Of a DNA stretch of 64,000 bases, positions 52,250 to 61,494 are shown one piece after another. This stretch comes from Linderina pennispora (taxonomy: Eukaryota > Kickxellomycota > Kickxellomycetes > Kickxellales > Kickxellaceae). The position numbers were made by a program, and so were the translations under genes. The stretch spans positions 868,001 to 932,000 of the forward strand of contig NW_024468255.1 of NCBI RefSeq assembly GCF_002104995.1, read 5' to 3'. Numbering within the stretch: the first letter of the stretch is position 1; every line of letters starts with the position of its first letter. Under the pieces are notes generated by a model. It did not search any database and was not told where the DNA came from. It was given only the letters and a program-made list of their open reading frames with translations.

Positions 52250-55200
52250 ATGAGCAGAGCAAATGACGATATGGAATTCGTCCCCAATACGTCGCCCATA
52301 CAGCCGCTAGTGGCCAGCGACTTTTCGTCCGTCGGACAGCGATAGCAGCCTGGACGGCCTCGATGACCGCGCTGGTAAGCGGCAGCGACGGCACGCGCTC
52401 AAAAGCGCACGGTTCGCCAGCAAGCTGCGGGCGACGGACAACGGCAGCGACAAGCACGCATGGAGGCAACGGCCACCAATTCTCCCACAGCGCGTGGCCT
52501 CCCTTGTGTCCGCCATGTCCGGTGCCACGCGCCTGAGTCTTGAGATCACGACGCTATTCTGGGAGGCCGTATTCGAGACGATCGCTGAGAGCACCTCAAG
52601 CGGGCTCTGGCTGGGCTCAGCGGCCTGGGAAGAGGCCAAGGCAATTACCATGGCGTGCACCAGCATCCTGTCGCCGCTGGCTGCGCTCAATCCGCGGATT
52701 GTGCAGAGACTCTTTGAGTCGTCGACGCATGCAGGCGCTACCTTGCTCAACTCGTCGTGGTTGGCAGCGGAGCACATTCTGGGCGGCAGTTTCGAGGCGT
52801 CGATCAAAGGCAGTCAACATGGGCATGCATGCGATGGGCGAGTCTGTGCGGCTGTTTGATGCAGTGTTTGGGGCTACCGACACATCGAGCGTGCTCCGGT
52901 CGTTTGTCCACCTGTGCTACCGCGAGGCCATCGATAAGAACCCCGAGATCCGTGCCATGTATCGCAATCTGGGTCTTGTGGGCTTTGTCAGCCATGTACT
53001 GAAAGGTGCTTGTGGCATGGGTGTGTCTGCAATTTGTAAACCACGGACGCCCACGCAATTACCGCCTGGAGCTTGTGTACGCAAACACGATCAGCCAGCC
53101 TCCATTCTGCAACCGTGACACAGAAGATATGTCGGTGGATGGCAAAGCCAACAGTGTGCGGACACCTCAGATGCACGCGAATGTGACAGTGCAGGCTGAG
53201 GATGGCCAGCCGACGATGCCCAGGCGCGTGTCCGTGTTTGACAGCGAGGATGACCACGATGTTTATTTTGCCATGAGCGACCAGGAGTCGTCACGGCGAG
53301 ACCCCGAGTGGGACCAGCGGCTAATGGAGGCTCTGCGGAGTTTGTCGATCCGTATCGATGGCTCTGGCGCCAACACAGGCGACGACAATATCCACGGCGC
53401 AAGGGAGGAGGCAACCAGTCCGGCCGCGCGCCAGCACTATGCGCGATACGCCATACTTGCTCTCCCATGCCGACGAGGCCGCCTGCGATCATGGCCCAGA
53501 TGCACGCTCGGACGGTTCGCCAGTGCATCCAGCATTCGAATCCGCACCTGCCAGTCTGATCTCATCGCCCACTGGTATCCAAGCTATACCCGTACGGCAA
53601 ATGCATTCCACAGCGCCATTCATTGCTCCAACCAGCCCGATGTCGCTCCTCCAGGTGCCCGAGGTGGCTACATTTGACCATGAATCGCAATGGCTGCAGC
53701 AAGAGTTTCCGCGCAAGCCCCTGCTATTCAACCTGGCACGCTTTGTCACTGTCGCATCATCAGCCTACGGCCGCCGGTTTATGCAGGTACTAGGAATCGC
53801 GCACACCTCTGTCGATGTGCGTGCGTTGATCGACCGATTTGGCGACTATGAAGTCTCGACGATGCCGTCCCGGTCACCCAGCATTGTGACCACGCCTGGC
53901 CATGTCGAGCGCATTCCCAGCATGTCGAAGCTCCCGCGTGCCCAGCCCATGAGCACGTACCACACGCACTCTGCGTACAATCCGTCGCGGCCGGACTCGC
54001 AACGCCAGTACGAGCGCCGCCATTTCCGGCAGTCTGGCCACAGCTCGCCGCATGGCCGCAGAGCGCTCGGAAGAAGACCGGTGCGCAGGCGCAGCAATAG
54101 AAGGCGGCCAGTCACAGATCACCCGAACCACTTTTGCTTCGCCCAGCACACAGGTATTCCGCTCCGTGATCTCTTGTTTTCGTCGTATGTGCCGCCGATT
54201 TTGCCCTGGCGTCACCAAGGCTGCAAACGCGCATGCCGAGGCTGTTGAGCGCAGGTTGCGCTCACGGCAGTCTGCCAACCAGCTGAGGCGCGAGCGCAGT
54301 CGCCAGGCTGATGCCCCACAGACTACGGACCAATCATCCGCACCAGCTGAGCCGAGTGATGCTCCGACAAGCTGGGTCTCGAGTATCCCAATCGTCGGAT
54401 CGCTGTGCCAGCATATTCCATCCCCACGTGACTGTTATGTCGGCGGTTCCCCTGCCCAGCATGGTGTCGCGCATGTTCACCAAGCCCACCGTCATTGAGG
54501 TGTCGAAAAACACACCGCCCCTTCCCGATCATCAGAATGAGCCGACGCTAAAGCAATTCCGCCGGTTCGACAAGATCCGCCAGCGCCTAGTGTACCGCAA
54601 CCCATCAATCCACGCCCTAGTGCATTACATTGCAGTTGACCATGCAACTCGCGCTGTGGTCCTTGCATGCCGTGGAACGCTGGGGATCTCGGACCTGTTC
54701 ATTGATATGATCTGCGAATACGAGACTGTGCACCTACCCGATCATCCAGCCACTACCGGCGAGAATGGATACCGAGTGCACTCGGGTATGTGGCACTCGG
54801 CGCTGCTGTTAGCGGATCCGTCGTCAGAGGTCTTTCGCGAGGTTGCTGAGGCTCTGCGACTGTACCCTGAGTACGGACTAGTGATCACTGGCCACTCGCT
54901 AGGCGGCGGCGTTGCGTCCCTGCTCACGCTTTTGTGGTCGCAGCCCCTGTTCACGCACTCGCAGGATCAGGCCATGGCAACTCCTGGCTCCACCATGGGC
55001 GGCATGCGCCAGTTCGCCACGTCCGATACTTTTGGCCTGGTGAGCACCCGCCCCATCCACTGCTTCAGCTTTGGCAGCCCCTGTTCAACGAATGCCTGCG
55101 CTCTCGCACTACTGCCGCGGACTCGTCACATCTGTCGTCAACACCGACGACTTTGTGTCGTACCTGTCTGTTGGCTCGTGCGTAGACCTGCTCAATATTT

Positions 55201-55882
55201 CTGCCGTGCTGGGCCGCGAGCGCGGTGTCGCAGAGAAGGTCGTTCGCAGGTTCCTGAACGAGCAGCGAAAGAAGATTGGCGGCAAACTACGATGGTTTGA
55301 TTTTGATTTCTCGCGGCTACGCGCCTATGCATCCAGCGACGATGAGGATGACGATGCTGCAGACGAGGAACTAGCAGAAGAAGGCGAGGAAATCGGGGCT
55401 GAGGAATCGGCTAGTGTGTTTGGCGGATACTGGTGGAGTCGCAAGAGCACCTCTGCCCGCACGTCCTCGGATACAGCATCCACAGCATCCAGTAGTGCCT
55501 CCTCAACTTCATCCGCTAAGCGACAGAAATCTGACCCCAAATCACGCAAGCAAAGGCTGGACGACTGGTACTGGTCACTGATTAAGACTCTGCGCGCCAG
55601 CATGGACAGCGAAAAATTGTATCCGCCTGGAGATGTGTTTGTGCTAGCCAGTCCTGGTGAAGAAGATCGTGCAGATAAGCTGTTTCCGAACCTAGAGCGG
55701 GTTGCCTGAAGAGCATAATTCAGCGCCCTAAAGGCGACGAGCACCCAGAGTCTCTGCCGACAGCGCTGTTCTACTGCCCAGATGTTACTGAGAGGTTCTC
55801 CGAGCTGAGATTTTCGCGCAACATGATCAAGCATCACCTGCCGTCCACATATGAAAAGGAAGATAGCTGCTCTTGTCCATGA
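52250..55882 (+). CDS. Class-3 lipase of the diacylglycerol-lipase type, many frame breaks
   Basis: A predicted serine hydrolase of about 1200 residues, with the lipase domain at the C-terminal end. The nucleophile elbow is GHSLGGG at 54890-54910. Upstream are YIAVDHATRAVVLACRGTLGISDL and NGYRVHSGMWHSALLL. The acid is in VVNTDDFVSYLSVGS at about 55140, just after a frame change. The His is in FSRNMIKHHLPSTY at about 55830, after another. N-terminal frames hold a conserved-looking helical part (SLVSAMSGATRLSLEITTLFWEAVFETI and YREAIDKNPEIRAMY) and a long disordered middle. Breaks lie near 52335, 52805, 53030, 53450, 54060-54310, 55085 and 55700. The intact triad in the right order argues for a functional gene with sequence errors rather than a pseudogene. 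Confidence 0.75.
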
Positions 55883-57098
55883 CTCTTTTGATATGCTAGC
55901 CTAGACATTAATGTAATACTAGAAAGACTACTTGTTCTCAACATGCTCCTAAAGTTTATTCGTGGTGAGCTTTATGCGTTGGATAAAGGCTTGTAGAGAG
56001 GATTTCCGCTTTACAACACAGGTATACTTCTTAATCTTGTACGTCTAGAGAATACAGTGGGTGGTGTAGAGCGAAAGAAAAAGGGACCGAGTAACGAGTA
56101 ACGAGTAATGAAAAATACCGTTTATGTGAGTGTATGTATTTTTCGTGCAGTACTGGATTCCGAATGAACCGTAAAGTGGCAATATCTCAGTCCAGAAACG
56201 TGTGACCTGTGTGAGCATACCAACAACAGAAAGTGATAAAGTCCAAGTATTATATTGATGTGTAAAGCTAAAGTGAAGAGGAAATAGAGAGGTGGCCGCA
56301 AGGTTTTATACCATCACTCAAGTGGCACAGCCAAAAGTAAAAAGGAGAAAACAAGATGAAAAGCTATGTAGTTCACAGTAATCGGATCTTGGGGTTGTAA
56401 CAAAGAGCATAGAAAAAGGCGCAAGGGGTTTAGAAACGAAAAATTCGCAGTTTGTTATCCATATATGCTAACACCAGCTAGCGATGCGCAGCATCCGAGC
56501 CAATTTGAGTGACTAAGAAGCTTTTGCCTGTCTGTCCATCATACGGTTCTCCTCGACTCTTTTTCCTTCGATTATTTTTCATCTCTCTGATTCTATATTA
56601 CCTTGCACTCAGCTGAGCCAAGAGCGAACTGCTCACAGGCTCGGTTATGAACTAAATAAGCCACGACTCCGCTTGACATATGTACAGCAAAGGCAGCTTT
56701 GATCGAACATATCGCCTCAGCTCAAATTCGTGTATGTGACAGGCAACTATCAATAACAACTTGGCCAAAATGCATCCATTTGTAAGCATAATAAGTAAAA
56801 TCACTTTTCTTACTGAACCACAGGTAAAACATTCGAACTGAAAAGCAAGGTATGCGAGCGTGCTCCTCAGGCATCAGAGGGCCATAGAATCCCAGGCGGT
56901 GGCAGATACTGTCGAGAACACCAGGTTCACATGCTTGCGCTCATGCTTATATAGGCTGTTTCTGTGCTGCGGTCGCTGAGATAGCTTTGGCATGTTTCAG
57001 GTGCATACCATCTGCGCATATCTCATCGCACACAAACAACATCTCCAAAAATCTCATGGAACGTGAGTAGACTCAATAGCACCATACGGACATGGAGT
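55883..57098. other. Intergenic region with promoter-like repeat copy B
   Basis: About 1.2 kb without a supportable gene. It holds the inverted repeat copy at 56123-56397, next to a threefold CGAGTAA tandem at 56088-56108. Confidence 0.5.
56123..56397 (-). repeat. Dispersed promoter-like repeat, copy B (inverted)
   Basis: On the minus strand this copy matches copy C closely over about 275 bp. Shared blocks include GATTACTGTGAACTACATAG, the TGTGCCAC element, the TATA box (56304-56310), GGACTGAGATATT, CTTTACGGTTCATT, GGAATCC and GCACGAAAAATACATACA. Similarity continues some 180 bp past the TATA box, so it is more than a core promoter. Confidence 0.85.
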
Positions 57099-57282
57099 CT
57101 AGAGTTTCTGGGGCCGATAGCAAAAAGGTTCCCAGGAAGAGCCTTGGCCCGTGCACGTTTGGGTTGGGCAGGACTTGCTGAGTGCAGCAGCAGCAGCACT
57201 GAGCGAGGCAGCAGCAGTACTGAGCGCAGCAGCAGCGGTACTGAGCGAGGCAGCAAGAGCATCGAGAGTGACAGCAGTATCG

Positions 57283-60200
57283 CTACATGGCGGTGCCGAT
57301 AGGTAGGGTAGGGGCTGCGGCGATGTTGCTGCTGAATACGGCGGGGTCAATGGCAAGAATTCTGATGGCGGTCGGGGAAACAGGTGCTCTGCAGAGCGCA
57401 GCATGGGCGGCGGCTCTGGTTTCAAGTGCGGCATGAGCCACAGTGACATTGCAGAAGCTGCTGGTGGTGCTGACTGCAGTGGAGCCCCCAAAGCTTGGCC
57501 TGGACCAAGTGGTGGTGCTGAGCGTGGTGGGGGCAGCAGCTTCTTTAGTGAGAGTCGCACCCACGATGAGCGTGGAATAGGGACCTGCCTTATTGCTGCG
57601 ACTGGCTGCAGCTCTGAGGGTGATGGAGGCATCCAGTGCCCCAGCTTCGACCAGTTGCTGCGCTGAGCATGGTGGAGATAGCATCAAGATAGCAGCAGGC
57701 AGTGGTATTGCTGAGCATGTCGGGGGAGTGGTGATAGTCCCATGTGCATCAGTTGCAGAATTGGTGCCACAGCGCACATCCGTGCCAGCGCCAGTGCCAG
57801 CGATGGAGACCCCATGTGCACCAGTGCCAGTGCCAGTGGAAGCAGAGGGAGCAGTGGTAGTATCGCGCGCGTCCGTTGCAGCGGTGGTAACCTCGCACAC
57901 ATCAATAGCTGTGGCAGCGACAGTAGTGATGACCTCGCACACGTCAGTTGCAGCAGTGGTGACCTCGCACACATCGGCAGCTATGGCAGCGGCAGCGGTG
58001 GAAGAACCGCTCACGTCGGTTGCAGCAGTGGTGACCTCGCGCACATCAGCAGCTATGGCAGCGGCGGCGGTGGAAGAACCGTGCACGTCGGTTGCAGCGG
58101 TGGTGACCTCGCGCACATCAATAGCTGTGGCAGCGGCAGCGGTGGTAGAACCGCACACGTCGGTTGCAGCGGTGGTAACCTCGCGGGTATCAGCAGCTAT
58201 GGCAGCGGCGGCGGTGGAAGAACCGCGCGCGTCAGTTGCAGCGGTGGTGACCTCGCGCACATCAGCAGCTATGGCAGCGGCGGCGGTGGAAGAACCGTGC
58301 ACGTCGGTTGCAGCGGTGGTAACCTCGCACACATCGGCAGCTGTGGCAGCGGCGGCGGTGGAAGAACCGCGCGCGTCGGTTGCAGCGGTGGTGACCTCGC
58401 GCACATCAGCAGCTATGGCAGCGGCGGCGGTGGAAGAACCGTGCACGTCGGTTGCAGCGGTGGCTAGCCTCGCGCACATCAATAGCTGTGGCAGCGGCGG
58501 CGGTGGTAGTATCGCGCGCGTCGGTTGCAGCGGTGGTGACCTCGCGCACATCAGCAGCTGTGGCAGTGGCAGCGGTGGAAGAACCGCGCGCGTCAGTTGC
58601 AGCGGTGGTGACCTCGCGCACATCAGCAGCTATGGCAGTGGCAGCGGTGGTAGAACCGCACACGTCGGTTGCAGCGGTGGTAACCTCGCGCACATCAGCA
58701 GCTATGGCAGCGGCGGCGGTGGTAGAACCGTGCACGTCGGTTGCAGCGGTGGTGACCTCGCGCACATCAATAGCTGTGGCAGTGGCAGCGGTGGAAGAAC
58801 CGTGCACGTCGGTTGCAGCGGTGGTGACCTCGCGCACATCAATAGCTGTGGCAGCGGCAGCGGTGGTAGAACCGCACACGTCGGTTGCAGCGGTGGTAAC
58901 CTCGCGGGTATCAGCAGCTATGGCAGCGGCGGCGGTGGAAGAACCGCGCGCGTCAGTTGCAGCGGTGGTGACCTCGCGCACATCAATAGCTGTGGCAGTG
59001 GCAGCGGTGGAAGAACCGCTCACGTCGGTTGCAGCAGTGGTGACCTCGCGCACATCAGCAGCTATGGCAGCGGCGGCGGTGGTAGAACCGTGCACGTCGG
59101 TTGCAGCGGTGGTAACCTCGCACACATCAATAGCTGTGGCAGTGGCAGCGGTGGAAGAACCGTGCACGTCGGTTGCAGCGGTGGTGACCTCGCGCACATC
59201 AATAGCTGTGGCAGCGGCAGCGGTGGTAGAACCGCACACGTCGGTTGCAGCGGTGGTAACCTCGCGGGTATCAGCAGCTATGGCAGCGGCGGCGGTGGAA
59301 GAACCGCGCGCGTCAGTTGCAGCGGTGGTGACCTCGCGCACATCAATAGCTGTGGCAGTGGCAGCGGTGGAAGAACCGTGCACGTCGGTTGCAGCGGTGG
59401 TGACCTCGCGCACATCAGCAGCTATGGCAGCGGCGGCGGTGGAAGAACCGCACACGTCAGTTGCAGCGGTGGTAGCCTCGCGCACATCAGCAGCTATGGC
59501 AGCGGCGGCGGTGGAAGAACCGTGCACGTCGGTTGCAGCGGTGCTAGCCTCGCGCACATCAATAGCTGTGGCAGCGGCGGCGGTGGTAGTATCGCGCGCG
59601 TCGGTTGCAGCGGTGGTGACCTCGCGCACATCAGCAGCTGTGGCAGTGGCAGCGGTGGAAGAACCGTGCACGTCGGTTGCAGCGGTGGTGACCTCGCGCA
59701 CATCAGCAGCTATGGCAGCGGCGGCGGTGGAAGAACCGCACACGTCAGTTGCAGCGGTGGTAGCCTCGCGCACATCAGCAGCTATGGCAGCGGCGGCGGT
59801 GGAAGAACCGTGCACGTCGGTTGCAGCGGTGCTAGCCTCGCGCACATCAATAGCTGTGGCAGCGGCGGCGGTGGTAGTATCGCGCGCGTCGGTTGCAGCG
59901 GTGGTGACCTCGCGCACATCAGCAGCTGTGGCAGTGGCAGCGGTGGTAGTATCGCGCGCGTCAGTTGCAGCGGTGGTGACCTCGCGCACATCAGCAGCTA
60001 TGGCAGCGGCGGCGGTGGTAGAACCGTGCACGTCGGTTGCAGCGGTGGTGACCTCGCGCACATCAGCAGCTATGGCAGCGGCGGCGGTGGAAGAATCGCA
60101 CACGTCAGTTGCAGCGGTGGTAGCCTCGCGGGTATCAGCAGCTATGGCAGCGGCAGTGGTGGAAGAACCGCGCATGTTTACTGCAGCAAAAGTGACCCCG

Positions 60201-60724
60201 TGCACCATGGAGGCGGTAGAGATGTTGGTGTGCGAAGCGCGGAGAGTGGAAATGGTGGTGCGCACGACGATAGCAGCGGCCGACTGCTTCTGGGCCATCT
60301 GGCATGCATGGTAGTAAGCCAGCCTGCGGCGGCCGGCGGAGGCACTGACAATTTTTGCCTGTACCTGAAGGAGCACATGCAGCGCCTCCAGCCCGCGCGG
60401 TGATGCAATCATTGCATGGGTGACGAGGTGAGAACTCTGGAGCTCTCTCTTGAATGTATCGCTGGTAAGCAGCCCCAAGTCACCCACGGGCTTTCCCCAC
60501 ACAGAGCGCATGTAAACGTACACTGCTACACCACAGGTAACCGAATCAGCTACCTCGGTCACCTTGATGATCTTCTCGAGGAGCTTGGACGCCGCTCGGG
60601 CGATGGTCTTGGCAACATCTCCGGTTGCAGTGCGGCGGCCGCGCAGAAGGTGCCGCGCCTCTGCGATTTTAAGGCGAAGAGCGGCGATGGTAGAGGGAGG
60701 AATGGGAGTGGTAAATGCAGACAT
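57283..60724 (-). CDS. Giant 72-bp tandem-repeat gene, unknown function, one frame break
   Basis: The minus-strand frame opens with about 170 unique residues (MSAFTTPIPPSTIAALRLKI, VADSVTCGVAVYVYMRSVWG, QAKIVSASAGRRRLAYYHAC), then about 32 units of 24 residues such as TAAAAIAADVREVTTAATDV followed by HGSS. A Thr/Ala/Ser-rich C-terminal region follows. The frame stops at 58406 only because of one extra G at 58462-58463, absent from sibling units at 59543 and 59831; without it the reading joins the frame ending at 57283, about 1147 residues in all. No Cys-rich or known domain is seen, and no signal peptide at ATG 60724. TATA at 60942-60949 and an intron ending directly before the ATG support this strand. 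A Thr/Ala repeat could be a glycosylated or coiled structural protein, but I do not recognise it. Confidence 0.6.
57868..60180. repeat. Minisatellite, about 32 units of 72 bp, open in several frames on both strands
   Basis: The unit length of 72 bp is a multiple of three and lacks stops in several frames of either strand. Plus-strand readings of 936, 620 and 241 codons and minus-strand readings of 772 and 446 codons overlap. Units fall into variants (ATCAGCAGC or ATCAATAGC; GCGGGTATC or GCGCACATC; GGTGGAAGA or GGTGGTAGA). Longer blocks are duplicated, such as 58801-58998 and 59161-59358, offset by 360 bp (five units), and 59515-59660 and 59803-59948, offset by 288 bp (four units). Confidence 0.95.
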
Positions 60725-60840
60725 CTAACAGTATTGATACTTGATGTGTTTAGTATCGTATGTGCTTGAACGTGTGCTTGAACGTGTGCTTGAACCTGTG
60801 GGAGGGAGCGAGTGAGCGAGTGAAAGTGGAATATTCTTAC
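60725..60840 (-). other. Putative 116-nt leader intron of the repeat gene
   Basis: On the minus strand a GTAAGAATA donor at 60840 is followed by a TACTAAAC branch-like site and a CTGTTAG acceptor that ends one base before the ATG at 60724. The intron holds three copies of a 12-bp tandem (about 60763-60798, GTGCTTGAACGT in plus orientation). If the upstream exon were translated the frame would continue in phase 0 to a hydrophobic segment starting at 60927. Confidence 0.55.
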
Positions 60841-60941
60841 CTTATTATGCTTGTATTTGCGAGTACGAGAAATATATTTCGTTTGGATTGTAAGGAAGAA
60901 GAGAAGAGAAGAGAAACTGGCCAGCATGCGAGTGCGCAAGC

Positions 60942-60949
60942 TTTTATAC
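60942..60949 (-). promoter_or_regulatory. TATA box of the 72-bp repeat gene
   Basis: TATAAAAG on the minus strand (GGTATAAAAG at 60950-60941), about 220 bp upstream of the ATG and about 100 bp upstream of the proposed leader intron. Confidence 0.6.
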
Positions 60950-61167
60950 CTGGATTTTTTGTTGCTGCTGGGGGTTCGACGCGTAATTTTTCGTCTCGAC
61001 GTCAAAAATCTGGCAAAGGAATCAGCAAGAATCTGGCCTGTAGATGAGTAGTGGATGATTCTATTCGTTGCCGGTTGTTCATGTCAACAAACGATGCCAT
61101 AGGTGCAATCGAGAAAAGGACATGGAGCGATTGTGCCCAGTATCGGGTGGCTGCCAGTGGTGGTCGG

Positions 61168-61494
61168 CTATTCCGTTGTTCTCCGACTGCTGAAGAATGA
61201 TGGCAAGGTATCTACACCATACTTGCTGAATGGTCTGTGGGGAAGGGTAGAAAGGCGCAAAAAGGGTCCCAAGATTATGTAACGCAAGCCTATATCCAAA
61301 TACAGATATACCACAGTAACCGCTTCGATGGCTGCAAGGTAGATCTGCAGTAACTGCCATTTTTGAAATTTCAACCGAATTCGCCAAATGTCTTTTTCGA
61401 ATTCAATGAATTCAGCGCATGTCGCTGGGGGAGGCAAGTATTTTATAGCGAGGGCAGCCTTTCTCGCTTTTCTCGCTTTTCTCTGATGTGGCAC
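61168..61494 (-). CDS. 108-residue ORF, possible small membrane protein
   Basis: It starts with a basic MPHQRKARKARKAALAIKY, then a polar helix (AEFIEFEKDIWRIRLKFQKW) followed by a hydrophobic segment (LLQIYLAAIEAVTVVYLYLD). The arrangement of a helix before a membrane hairpin is like the Nem1-Spo7 regulator family (NEP1-R1/Spo7), but the match is weak. A TTCCCCACAG acceptor-like site lies inside the C-terminal half at about 61228-61237, so the true gene may be spliced and continue to 61079. It could equally be a chance ORF in the desert. Confidence 0.25.
   Translation of the reverse strand: MPHQRKARKARKAALAIKYLPPPATCAEFIEFEKDIWRIRLKFQKWQLLQIYLAAIEAVTVVYLYLDIGLRYIILGPFLRLSTLPHRPFSKYGVDTLPSFFSSRRTTE

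Noticed and set aside
57593-60403. Plus-strand 936-codon frame over the 72-bp array
   Set aside because: It begins inside a C-terminal part of the minus-strand gene, has no promoter or intron support and owes its length to the repeat. Kept only as part of the multi-frame finding.
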